From Larus michahellis (Eukaryota; Chordata; Aves; Charadriiformes; Laridae): a stretch of DNA of 64,000 nt. Below, in pieces: positions 48,201-61,100 of this stretch. A program made the position numbers and the translations under genes. The stretch lies in assembly GCF_964199755.1 (NCBI RefSeq), contig NC_133917.1, positions 5,213,967 through 5,277,966 on the forward strand, written 5' to 3'. The notes under the pieces were generated by a model. It had not been told where the DNA came from, searched no databases, and was given only the letters and a program-made list of their open reading frames with translations. Numbering within the stretch: position 1 is the stretch's first letter; the number at the start of each line of letters is the position of its first letter.

Positions 48201-51200
48201 GTACAGCACCGAGGCAGGGATTTACTTCCTGTGATTTGCAGGAGAATACAATTTTTCTTTTGCTAACGACAGGTTAACGAGACCCAGAATGTCCAGAACC
48301 AGGGAGAGGGAGAAGCCCCGAGTTCTGCCTCTGCAGAGAGGTTTAATAGACAAGATGTGGCCAATCCCAACGTACTGCAAGGTCAGAGACAGGGCTGAGG
48401 TAGGTGATGACCTCCCTGTAATCATGCCTGAAGGGGTGAAGAAAGGAGAGCGTTATTCCCATGTTTGGGTGCTGAAGTTCAAGGCCAGGGCATAGCATAT
48501 TTTGCCTAAACATTTATAGGAAAATAATTAATGCTTTTCCCTTGAATCCATGAAACAATGCCAGACACCAGGATATCCATACCGCCAGCAGATTCTGAAG
48601 TGAGACGGACCCTGTGGCCTTACCAGATCTTGTGAGCTCTTTGCTACTTACCCAGGCATGAATATTACATTAGTTAAAATCAATCAGGTTGCAAAACCAT
48701 CCTCAGGTGACAGAACTGAGCGGGAGACCTCAGCTTCACCCTTCGCTGGATACCCAGGGTTATGTTTGCAAAACAAATCACGTCTAATGAGCCAGACTCC
48801 CAGCAGGTGTAAACTGGGGACACGGCTTTGACATCAGTGCAGTGACAGTGACTGAGAGACGTTGAGAGCATGCAGCGTCTGGCCTTTTCACTATTTTCCT
48901 CATTTTGGTATAAATCAAAAGAAATCAAGCTGAAGTCCATGAAGGAGAAGCGAATGAGCTCAATTCAGATGCCTTTCTCTAGGCAATTCTCCTGGATTTG
49001 AAAAAAAACCCCAAACCACCAGGTTAGAAACTGCCAGGAACTGGTCCTGGTGGCTCTAGAAGCAATGTCCCCTGTCCCCTCCTGGCCTGTCTTCTGCAGC
49101 CCCGTGGATCTGAGGCGCTCGTTGCTGTGAGGGATCGCAGCGCTAGGGCTCTTGCAGCACGCGCGTTATCTCACCGTCGGTGCCGTGGGTGCCGATTTGT
49201 GTGTTGACTGCTCAGCGGTGCTGGGGGACTTTTTTGGCCGCTGTCTCTTGATCTCTGCTGGGAGGGAAGCGGGAGCGTGTCCAGCAGCGTCACCTTCGCG
49301 AGGAGGCTGTTGTCCCAGCACCTCTCCTGGGGAGCTGCTGGTCCGTGTGGTGAGGAGATGCCCAAACGGAGCATGGACGAAAGTAGGTTCTTGTGGAAAT
49401 CCCTCCAACAACCAGCTGGGAACGATGGAGAAAGGGAAAAATGCACTCAGGTTCTGAAAACAGCATTTTTCATCATACGCTGGGAAAGGGCTGGGACAGA
49501 CTCCAAAACTGCCCCTAAAATTTATGCTTTTACATAAAGCACGTAGATAGGAGAAGATGCAACCTATTTCTTTAAACTTTTAAAGTGTTTCTTCCCTTCT
49601 CCCATCCTTTTTTGTCTCTGCGTCTGTCTGTCACCTTTCATCCTCTTTTCCCCGACGTGCCTCTGTCTCTCTGCTTTATGGTGGTCCCCAGCCACCAGCG
49701 CCCGTGCCGAGGCTGCAACAAGGGAACCACAAGGCTGGTTTCATAAAACCTCTGTCTCTTTTCCCCTTCTGAGCATAAAGGCTCAGCGTGGGATGTTCTT
49801 GTTTGTGGTTAGTTGATTTCTGTGTGGGTTTTTGGGTGCGGCGCAGGGATTGGGTTGTCAGCGGCATGAACTGCCATCGACTTTTTGAGAAGTTATTTAT
49901 TATTTTTTGAAATCTGGGCTATTGCACTGATTTCTTTCCGCACTTATGCCTGTGTTGATGGAATCTGACCCTGGGGTGCCAGTGCAATTTGCTTCCCTTC
50001 CTTGAATTGTATGAAGTGGAGAGAGGCATTGGCAGCTCCTCCGAGACCTTGCCAGCGAAGCCCAGCGTGTGGAAGGCATTGCTCTCTCCTGGGCGGGCAC
50101 GAGCCGCCCGCGGAGCTCTGCCTTTCTTTTTGCTGGTCCAACGGAGCTCGTAAAGTTGCTGCAGTGGGAATCCAAGAGGGGCCAGGTCTCGTTGCAGGGT
50201 GGGGGGAGCACTGTCATACACCAGAAGTTGTGAAAATCACACTCAAGGAGCACGCAGCAGACCTGCAAACCTTCTACCTCAGGTTCTTGTGGAGCGCAGG
50301 AGCCCCGACAGGGGACGAGGACAACCTGGTGCAGAAGGGAAAAACAGAGCGAATCAGGTCACTCGTGAGAAACCGAGGGGAGAGGAATCTGCACCAGGCG
50401 GGCAGCTTTGAGGAAATGAAGCTACTTTCAGCAAGGCAGACGTCAGTCTCCTGACCCAGCACAGTCGCGTGTTACAGGAAAGATGTGTTTTAAGGAAGAA
50501 AAGGAGGAAGGAGGTGGCTTCCTGGGAACTCCGGAGCTGTGTGAAGGAGGAAATGCAAAGGTGTTTGCTCACGCAGGGACGTAACGGCTCGGAGGAGAGG
50601 GGACACACTCCAAGCTATTCCTGGGACATCATTAGGCCAGATGGGAAACCCCCTCACTTCTAACTTTGAGCTTCCAGGGCAAAGGCAGGGTCTCCTTCCA
50701 GGACAGCACCAACAAACCTGGGTTTTAGGTCGGTTCCCGTGCTGGAAATGTGGGCTCTGAGATGCAGCAACGCCCTCTCCTCCATCTCTTCTCCCTGCTC
50801 ATTGCCTGGGGCCTGGGTCTCAGGCTGCTGCGTCAGGCCACGGGTCACTCATCGTGTGGACTCATAAGAATTTAAAAAATTCCTGTGCACATCCCTGCAT
50901 TGTATTATATAAATTTCCTTCATAACAGTTTAAAGGAGAAACTGCACAGTGGCATGAAGGTGCCACTCCAAGTGTGACCCAAACCTGTTCTGTTCCCCCA
51001 CTCCTAGTGAGGCGAGTTTGCATACTTGTGCAATTCCTTTCGTTTAACAGCATCAAATGCACACGATGGTGGTAAGAACATGTTCTTCTGGCAGTGATGA
51101 GTGAAATGCACTCCTGAGCAGCTGAACAATTTAATCCTGGGGAGTGCCTCATCTTTATATTTATCTATTTGCTTGGTTGGTGTATGCGCGTGTGTTGTTG

Positions 51201-54200
51201 TTACCCTCTGACGTGGTTTGTGGGTATTACAGATCTTGCTTCCGTTTATTCTTTAACCTCACCACTGGGACCTGTTCCCTGCGATTCACTGAAAACACAC
51301 ACCGCAGCTCTGGAGGCTTTTGGGAAAGAAAAAAAAAAAAAAATAGGGCAAAGTTTCTCAAAGCACCCAAATCCTGGCACCATCTTAGTCCCACGGCATG
51401 AGCAAACCAGTAGGTTACTCAGATAATGGTCCCCAGATGAGTTGCAGCCACTGCCCACCACTGGGGTTTGAGCCATCTCTAACTCAAATGCCCTTCTGAG
51501 GCTGAAATTAATTGCACTCAGAAGCTGGGGGGCCTGTGATCAGGTGCGACACCTCAGCTGGGCAGGATTTTCTTCCAGGTGAAGGAAAACTGAAGGTACA
51601 AAGGGGGTGATGGAGGGGTGGGTTCCTTTTTTAAGCTGAGGCACCAGCATTGGCTACCAAGGCCTGAGCTAGAGCCTGATGCTCCCTGCAGAAGTCAGTG
51701 AGAACATCCCACCCCAAAGAGTTCTGGCTTGTCCGGCTCTTTATATTGCGTGTTAAGGGGAGGTTACCTCTGCTCACCAGGAACGGCTGGAAGGAAGGAG
51801 AGAGGGCTCTTTCAGCTGAAGGGCTCCGCACAAGAGCAAGAAGGTACGAGCTGGCCGGGAAGGGAGATGCTGGCTCTTGGGAGCAGGAGATGAGGCTCTG
51901 GGGTGGTCACTTGGGGCTGGTAGGCACCAGGGAACTCCCTGCCCACCCTGTACTGGGATGATGGGAGGTGAGGGCAGGGCTTTGCCCCTCAAGAATAAGG
52001 GTGGTTTTATTTCTTTTATCCTTCCAAACCCCTCTTCAGGCATGCCCTGATGTTCGCAGCTTGCCTGTTAATCTCCCACCTAGGGACCAAGCCTGGTGGC
52101 AGAATTTAGCATTAATGATCCATGGATGATTCAGCAGCCGGAAAGCCTAGGGTAAATTCCTGGGTTTTTTTTTGAAGTCCATGGCGGAACATTCACTGCC
52201 AGTGGGGGCTTTGCCCTCTTGGGGATGGGGGAAAGCGTAGTTACAGAGGGCTCCTGGGTGTGCCATCATCCGTGTTGATGCAGCAGATCCCTTAATTATC
52301 CCATCAGGTTTTCTTTACCGTGTTTTTGATGTGATTGAGTGTTCAGCACAGTTGCTTTAATCCCTGCGAAATCCCCTATGGAGTCGGCAGGGTGTGGCCT
52401 TGACAGTTTTAAAAATTTTTTTTTCCTGAGTATTAAAGGTACGTGTGTGCAGAGGAATGGCTGCCTCCCATGGCCCGACGCTGGGCTGGACCGACGGCTG
52501 GTCAGGGAGCTGGATGGGGGGTGTTGAATGGTTGCGATGATGCTGTGTGTGAGCATCACAATCTGGAGTCTGGCTCTTGTGTGTACTTATCCTCCTACTG
52601 CACCTGTGAGATTGGGAAAAGAGAAGATCTAGAGAAAATTACCTTTTGGGTAGGGTTCTGGCACATTTAAGAGCTTCCAGCTCAAACAGGAAACCAAAGA
52701 ACCAGGCTTGGAGCAGCTTTTTTGATGGAGAAGGATGGTCCCTGCAAGGGCTGAAGGGCTCTGCTCTTCACTGCTATCGCTAGGCAGAGTCATCCTTGTC
52801 TTCTCCATGGCAGAGACTTCCTTCAAGCCTTGCAGCCCATGGGCTCATTCTCAGCTCATTTTCCTGGCTGAGGAAAGACACGGTGGTTTCTCAGAGCCCC
52901 ATGAAAACGTTCCCTGTTAGCACTGGATGTGCTTGGGGCTGGTTGGTGAGGGAAGACCGAGAGACCCTCTGGGAGCGGGAATGGGCCTTCTAGACAACAG
53001 GCTGGTGGAAGGGTTTGGTGTCTCTTCCGTGCTGCTTTTTATTTAGAGGGAGGCCGTGGTGGTAGGCAATGCCATCTGCTTTTCTTTGCTGAGGGTTTTT
53101 CCTCTTCCAGACCCAATATTTTAACTCTTTGAAGCACCTTCAGCCTGGGATGGAGCATATGGGGTCCTGCATTACCCCACCAAGGAATGTGGCTTGGCCA
53201 GGGACTGCAGCTGGCATGAGTCCCTCTGGGGCTGGTGAAGAAGATGGGTGTCTCCTTTCTCACCATGATGCCATGCATCACCTGGAGTTCCCGTTCCCAG
53301 GCTCTTGACCCCTTGGCTCAACCCCTGCTTGAAAGGGATCAAGAAGCCAAGCGTGGTTTCCTTGTGCTGGGTGGCAGCAGCGAGAACCCCACCTGCTGGG
53401 TTGAATTTCTCTCCCTCACTTGGGACCTGCCCAGTTCTATGCCTCTGCTCAACCTCCAGGAGAAAGAAAGCCCTTGAGGAGCTTGTGGTTAACAGGCACT
53501 TAATTGATTCTGAATAATCCTGACAAGTTTTTGCAGTCCTTGTGGTAATCACCTCTCTTTCCAATTGAATAGCTGGGGCTTGGTCTGCGTGGATGCCAGC
53601 TGCACATTGCTTGGCTGCATTCTTTCATTTCCAGCTCAGGCTTTTCCTTTAACCCTTCTGTTGCCGCCTTCTCCGCAGAAGCTGCGAGTGGGGACGGGTT
53701 TTTCAACCTCCTTTCCTTGAAGACAGCCTGTTCGTCACCTTCTCTAGGACTGTTCAGGGAGCCTAAAATGTGGCAGGGGCTTTTTTTCATGGCAGTGTAA
53801 GCAGATAAACCGGTTTATTTTTTGTACCCATATTATATACTTGGTAAACTAATTTGAGGTGTGATATGTGCTTATGGCATGAGAAGCAATAAACGACTTG
53901 AAGGGGCTGGGGAAGGACCCGAGGGAGGATGTGGAGAGCTGGGATGGAGGGGCACAGCTCCCAGTACTGCCCGAAATCGTGCTGTCACTGTGGGAACACA
54001 GTGCAAGACACCTCTTGTTCATCGCAATTCTGTCTCTCCATTTGTTAAGTGAGGGCGTGTTGGTTTTGTACTGTCAGTCTTTTCCTCTGTCCTGGGCAAA
54101 TTTTCTGCCCGTGTGAAGCACTTCACTATGTAAAGGGACAATTTCCCCCCGGCCCACCTCCTGCTGCCTGTGGCTGGGCAATAAGAGGAGATGTCTTCAT

Positions 54201-54949
54201 CCCGCTGTGCTCTGCAGACTGTAAATCCCTGCCAGACCCTGTCATGGGAGGTAAAACCTCAGTCACTTTGTGCCCCTTCCCTCAGACGTGCTCTGGGGCT
54301 GGAAGCCGGACTCCCCGTGCAGCCACCTCCTTCGTGTGCTTGAATTAATAGTATTGCCTTGGGGACGGGGACCGTGTGGTGCTCGTGGTCTGCTGGCTGC
54401 CCTGGGACACCTCCAACCCCTCCTCGTGCCCCCCAGCTGGGGCTGTATGGGTCAATGCATGTGGGGCAAATGAGCCTTATCCCCTCTATCCCGTCTCCGT
54501 GCAAAGCCCAGGAAGGGTCAGGCCGGGAGCCAGGGCAGTGTGTGATTCCTCCCTCCCGCTCTCAGGGACAGAGCTTGGCTCAGGCCTCCCCCTCTGCCCC
54601 AGCGGAGCCTCCAGCCCCCCGGAATAGCCCTCCATGCCGTGTCCAGCCACAGCAGGGCCTGTGGCAGCTGCTGCTCCCCGACCGCCGGCAGCAGAGAGAT
54701 GCTGCAGCAAAGCATCCTTCATCCTTCGCATCTCCCTCCCCTTCGCAACCCCAGCCCCGAGCTCAGCGTCTCTGGGGCAGCCGTTTCCCACTCTGTGGTG
54801 TGGGACCCCGCTGCTGCCGCATCTGTGCATCCTCCCCATTGCTGTATCCGTGCATCCTCCTCATCGCTGCTGCTGGCTGCTCGCCTCCATTTTTAGCTCT
54901 TTTTTTCCTGGCTTCCCCCTGTGCTGCAGGCTGGGAATGGTACGGTCCT

Positions 54950-55157
54950 CCCTCCAGCGCCCGTTGTGTCTCCGTGGATGTTGCTAGAAGGTGAAGGCAT
55001 CAGCGCAGGCTGTGGAGGCTGCAGCGGTTGCCGCCAGCCCCAAAACACTCCGGGAGAGGGGGCGGACAGGACCCGGCGAGGGGGTTTGTGCTCAGCCTCG
55101 GCCCTTCTCTCACCCACCGCTGCTGGCAGGGTCCGGCAGCATCCTTAGCGAGGAGCC
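54950..55157 (+). promoter_or_regulatory. FAIM2: Probable FAIM2 promoter and 5' UTR
   Basis: G+C-rich sequence with several CpGs (gttgccgcc, gggggcggacagg, cccggcgag) leads directly into the FAIM2 start codon. No TATA box was seen. The transcription start could not be fixed. Confidence 0.4.
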
Positions 55158-55172
55158 ATGACCCAGGGGAAG
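55158..55172 (+). CDS. FAIM2: FAIM2 coding exon 1 (five codons)
   Basis: GAGCCATGACCCAGGGGAAG then donor gtaggt encodes MTQGK, the same as the human start. The exon codes for only five residues and ends in phase 0. Confidence 0.9.
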
Positions 55173-58100
55173 GTAGGTGGGAGGCCGGTGCTGGGACGAT
55201 GAGCGGTCCTGCTTGCGTAACCGCTGCATGTTTGGGGAGGGGGGGGAGGAATGAAATGGGTCGGAAGGAGGGGATTTAAGGAATAAAACAATGACCATGG
55301 AGGGGGAGCTGGGTACCCACGCACGGCCCCTGTGATGGGGTTGTTTCCAGCAGAGGAAGGGGGTGGGGGGCTGTTTGTCCTGGTGCTGGATGTGGAGCTC
55401 AGCCTCGCTGTTGGACCTGTGGCCGTTTCCTCCACCCATCCTGGATGTCAGGGAGCTCAATGAGGTCCTTGTCCTCTCCCGTCCGTGTCCCCAGCAGTCA
55501 GTGCTGGGCACCTGCCCCGAGCACCTCCTTCCCGCTCCAGGGACCTCTGGATTCTGGGGGTTTCTCCAATGCTCAGAGACCTTGGAGGGGGGGTTTAACG
55601 CATCCTCTGCCAGCATGGTGCACCATTGCCATGACAACGATGCTGGCGGCTGCCTGGATGCAGGCAGCATCGCCCCTCTGTATCTCCTTGGGTATCTCTA
55701 GGGGTCTTGCGTGATATTGGCCACCCTATACCCAAGGGCTCTGCGATGGAGGACAGGGGGAGGACAGTCCCTGTGAGCTGGCAGAGGAGGTGGCACAGAT
55801 ATTCTGATGCTTGTGGTGCACATCCCAGCCTGGTGCCCTGGCTTTGTTTTCAAGGGCCTGTTACACCTTTAATTTAAGGCCTTCTTACAGGGACTGTGCC
55901 GTCTGGTGCAGGGCTATTGGTCTGTCCACTTCACTTTAGGCTCCTTGTGGTTCCAGCTCTGCGTCCCTGTGATCCATGGGGATGCCCTCCCTGACGCTGA
56001 GCTGGCACCCCCTTTGGCAGTGAGGACAGGCCATCGGGCTCATGACTTATCCCGGGATGACAAAGATCTAGAAGGTTAAATGGGTAATGTTCCCAAGGAG
56101 AAGCAAGTTCTCGGGTGGCCTGAGGCTGGCTCTTTGCTGGGCTTTCATAGTCTGAAGATGTGGGATCCCAAGTCCCTTAGCTGCATCTTCACGTTACGGA
56201 AAGCAGCAAGGCTGAGCCTCTGGATGGGCAGAGGGGAATGAGCGAGAAGAAAATGCTGGAGGGCCAAACCAGAGCACTTCCTCGGCGCGTAGCAGAAACT
56301 CCCCAACATGTGGGTGTAAGTGGGAATGAAGGAGTTCAGGGTTTTCTGCCCAGTAACTGAAAGCTCTTTTTTAAGGGGAAATTTAGAAAGAAGTAGGCTG
56401 AAAAGCAGATAATTATTTGGATGCTTTCCAGTGTTATATAGGAGCGTGAGGCGCCATGGAGGACCCTGGGCAAGGCTGTGTCTCCCCTCAGACCTGGCTG
56501 CCTATAATTTGTCGTCCCCTTTAATGTGACAGGCTTTTTCCCATCTCTCCCATCAATCCCATCACAGGATGCCCCTTCCCGCGGCTGTAGGTATGGGTCC
56601 AATGCCAGCTCACAGGAGTTACTGGGTGTCCTTCCAGTTTCTGGGATCCAACAAAGGGACCTCCAGAGCTCTGTCTGTGCCCTGTCAGGTTCCTGTGCTG
56701 TTTTTACAGCCTAACCTCTCTTTTCCTCCCTGCCTTTTGCACAGCTTTCTGTGAACAACAAACCCCCCAGCTCCGAGGGGCAAGGGGAGAAGAAGGACAA
56801 TGCCACGGCTCCACCAGCTCCTCCGACCTACGAGGAGGCGACAGCGGGAGAAGGGATGAAGTCTGGTGCTTATCCTCCTCCCCCATCCGTCCCGCTCCAC
56901 CCCAGCTGGGCTTACGTCGATCCCAGTAAGTCCTTCTGTGGCCAAACCCAGGGTGAGCCCTTTGCAGAGGGAAGAGGGGTGCAGAGATTCCCCTCGCAGG
57001 CTTGTAGAGAAGAGGGGAACCAGGGACGTGGTGCCCAGTTTGGTCCATGGCAGAGCTGTAGCTGTAAGCCGTATAAGTCTGTATCTACACGTAAAAGCCA
57101 TTTCACCCAACCGCTAGACGCCGCAGCCTTCCAGAGCTGGGGCTAAACTCCAGTGCTCTGTCTCTCCTCTCCTTCCCAGCACTGGGATGGGAAAAATCCC
57201 CTCTCCCACCTTGCTGCACTGGGCAATGTCCCCTCCCAGGGCTGGGGAGGGTCCCGGTGCCACGCTCCTGGCTTTGCAGGCAGCACCCCCCCCCCCCAGC
57301 TCCTGCTCAACCCCGGCTTTCAAAGAAGCTGCTGAACTGGCAAAATCAGTGTTGCGGCATCATTGAGGTCCGGCTGCTACAAGCCGGGGTTCAGAGCCAG
57401 TGGGGGCTAAAACGCGGCTCGACTTGAAAGCTGAACTGTTCCAGCGTTGGTCTGTGTGGCCAAATCCTCGGCAAACAAACAACTCTTCTTCCCTGGGTGC
57501 TGCGTGTGGCTTCTGCTTGGTCATGATAAGGGGACAAAGGCTCGACTGTGCCTGACGCAGGGGAACGGCTGTGTCGTGGCGGGCCGGGACGGATGCAGTG
57601 GGCAGTAAGAGAGTCTGCTGGGGTGGCCAAGTGCTCCGTCAGTGTGGCTTGAGCTGGGGAGAGCACTGGAGAGACTGGATTTAATGACTCCCGAGTCCTC
57701 TCTCTCTGCTCAATCCTCTTCCTCTGCTGGGCTTTGCTGGTTGCCTGTTCCACCCGGTGGGGATGGGCGCAGCTGCAGGGATGGAGATGTTTAGGGAAGG
57801 GGAATGAGCAAACTAAACCCCTCTGGGATGTGTGTCCCTTCACACTCCGGTGGCTTCACAGACTTTTCCATTCTTGTTTGCCTGCAAGGGTCAGAAACAG
57901 AGGGGATAAATAACCTCCCGGCTTGCTGTAACAACCATCTGGGTCTTTCCACTGTTGTGATGAATTAGGATGGGTAAAGCCCAAATGGGTCAGGATGCTC
58001 CTCCTCCCGGAGGACTTGCTTAGGTGATGTGTCATCTCTTGTCCCCTCCCTGACAAGCCTTGCAGGTTTTCCCCTCTGCAGCTGTGTCCTGATCCCTGTC

Positions 58101-61100
58101 AGGGTTTTCCTCTGATTTCATATCCTTCTCCCCTTTCCCTGCCCTCGGCCACACTGCAAGCGGTGGCTCCTGTCCCAGATGCACGCCACGGGGATGTTTC
58201 TAACAGCTTATGTGAGACCTGAGAGTAGCTGGAGACAAACGTCATGTTTTGGGGTTGCTTTCTTTAATAATGAGCTTGGGACATGCTGTCTCGCTGCCTC
58301 AGATGTGGCCATGGGTGGGAGGTGACGGATGCTGGAGACACGAGCCAGGGAGGGAGGAAACCCCCTCCATTCCTCCGAGGCGTTTAGATGCCTAATTTGG
58401 TGTTTAGATGCCTTGATTGCTTTGATGCAGAGGCAGTGAAGTGTCCCCGGGATATGGGCCTCGGGGGTTCTCGGCCCCACGTGGGCGATGACGGATCTCG
58501 CAGAAACGCAGGGAGGACACGCTGCAGGAGTGCCATCTCCACTGGGGCGCAGAAGAAGGCACAAGAGGCTTATTAGGCACAAGAAGAGCACAAGGGATTT
58601 ATTTCCTGCCAGGGGCATGTTTAGGATGAGGCTTCTGCGATAAGAGCCAACAGCCTTTGACCAGAAAAACAGAAGAAATCCAGGACCAGGGCCTCGAGTT
58701 TGGCTCTCCTGGTGTCTGCAGCCTGTCCTCTGGGTTTGAGAGTGTCTTCTGCCCATCTGCCTGAAGGATCTGGGTATCATTGAGCTGAAAGGATTTGAGA
58801 CGGAGGGGAGGCATCTGTCAAACAGGCAGGGGCATGAATGTATAGCTGGTGTAATCACATAAGCCTTCGTTCTGTAGGAAACGCAGGTGGCGAGACTGTT
58901 AGTAACACGGAAGGGGATATTTGCAAGAGAAGTGAATGGCAGAGGGCAATGATGTGCTAAGACAAAGAGTTTTCAGTATTTATTTTACTTTTTTTCTTGA
59001 GCATGAGGTTCAGGTGATGGGGAAGGCTGATTCTCGCGTCTAATTTGTGCTGCTGATCTTAGCAGGGCGAAGCTGCTGCTCTGTGTTTCTCCTTGCAGCC
59101 CCCTGCCCTGCAACATCTGCGCTGCTGCCTTCGTCCCCGGCTGCCGGTGCAGCAGCCGCAGGGTTTTCCGATGTTTCCCTCCATCTCCCTTGCGGCTGTG
59201 GAGCAAATTGAGGGTTTATGGTGCAGCCTCCCTCCTGGCCCTTCTGCAGGGAAACTCCAGCAACAAGAGCTTGTCTTGGAGCACAGCAGGGCTGGCCCGT
59301 GTGCCGCGAGGGTTTTGGGGAAGGTGCTCTCAGCCGCAGCACTGGGGTTGGCTCCCCCTTGTTTAGGTTTGCTGCTAAACTGTTCTCTGACTCCCTGCGT
59401 GGAAATAAAATTTGGGGGCAGACGCGATGGAAAAGCCGGCTGTAACGAGGCACCCTCGGGGGAGAGGGCACACCGTTGACATCAGGCATGATGCAGACAC
59501 AGCCGAAGCCCAGGCAATTACAGAGCAGCGAGGGGAATCCTCCTGCCCCAGAGCTCCGATGGGGATGACTGAGGAGCTGAGTCACGGCTCCTCTGAGGCA
59601 TGCTTTAACATTCAGTGAAAGGTGAGCAAGGATATGCTACGAGCCCTCTAATTGCCATTAAAAAGATGGCGTTACCACGGACAGGAGTTAACCCTGCTGT
59701 CCTTGTTGTGCTGGAGTTTGCAGAAGCGGCTTCCCCGCTCTGTTCTCGGAGATGGTCCAAATAAGATGCAGGAGTCGGAAGGGAGCAGAATGCATCCCAG
59801 CAAGCCTCTGTTCTGCAACGCAACAAGAAAACCTCGGAGTGTGGGGCTCCTGAGCCATAGTCAGTCACTGGGGTCAGGTTATTGCAGCTGGGGAGGGAAG
59901 CGGGTGATGGGAGCTGATCTGTCTGACTTCTGCTTCAGGCACCAGCCCGAGCTATGGCAGTGGTGGGTACCCAGGGGACACGGAGATGCTCACGACCTTC
60001 AGCTGGGATGACAGGAATGTGCGCAGAGTGTTCATCAGGAAGGTAAGGGACAAGTCGCTCCAGGCTCAGCCTTCCCCTGGGAAGGCAGGACAGCAGCTCT
60101 GAGCCCTCAGAGGGACCTGGCTGCAGCGGTTTGGTGGCTTCCCCGGGCTGGGTGGGAGGCAGAGACTCTGCGGGTCGCCCACGGGCTGCCTCTCGTTGCA
60201 GGTTTATGCCATCCTGATGGTCCAGCTCTTGGTCACTCTCGTTATTGTGGCTTTCTTCACCTTCTGGTAGGTCTCTTATGTAGCAGTAATGCTAGCTTTG
60301 TCCTGTGTATGACCTGCTCCTGAATTACCTCTTACTTGGGGGGGGTGTTGTCTGTTATGGAGATATCGGATTTTTTTTCCCATGTGCTCCAATAGAAAAG
60401 CAAAAGTGAGGGAACCCTGAGAGGTCCCTCAGTACTTCTGCGACCTTTCCCACATGCCCTCTGGATGGGGCGTCGCGTGTTCTGGGTGCCACCCCCAGCC
60501 CGGAGGTCTGGGCTGCTCACCCTTGAGGATTAACTGCCGTACTTTCCCTTTGGGAGTTATCAAGGCCGTCACATCCCAGCCGGCCTCAGCCGCAGGGACC
60601 GCGTTACCTCCCCTGCCGCAGCAGATACCCCACGCTCGAGCCGTGGCTGTCTCCAGCTTGGATGACTGGGCGTTTTGGGCATGTGCAGCTCATGTTGCCT
60701 CCAGAATAAATAATGAATCACTGTCAGCCTGAGGATTTCAGCTCTTTAATCGCCTCTCAGAGAAGGCGACGGCCGTTCCCTGAGCGAGCCTGGCTGTGTA
60801 ATTGCTAACAGCGGGGCCGGCCTTCCGACTTGACAGGTTGAATTTCTTTCCAGTTGGTCAGTCTGATGGATATTCAGCTGTGGGTTTTTTTTTTCACGTA
60901 CCCCGTGCTGCATCACCCCACACGTTTAATTTAGCAGCCACCTGTGAAGTGATTGGCTTTTTTATGCTTTCTGCTCAGCAGCCCTTTTCTCTGTCTTGCA
61001 GCGAGCCGGTCAAGGGGTACATTCAGACGCACTCTGCCTGGTATTGGGCTTCCTAGTGAGTATCTCGGTCTTCTCCTGTGGCCACGTACGCTCCAAACAG

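Larger units (their letters stand above)
43970..55157. other. AQP2-FAIM2 divergent intergenic region
   Basis: About 11 kb between the two promoters. Apart from the short CR1 pieces near 45.1-45.26 kb nothing was recognised. Open frames such as 46890-47603 (minus) and 54359-54994 (plus) lack domains and splice support. The last 200 bases before 55158 are G+C-rich and probably hold the FAIM2 promoter and 5' UTR. Confidence 0.6.

Noticed and set aside
54359-54994. 211-codon frame upstream of FAIM2
   Set aside because: Pro/Ser-rich chance frame in G+C-rich DNA, no domain, and open frames run on the opposite strand too.
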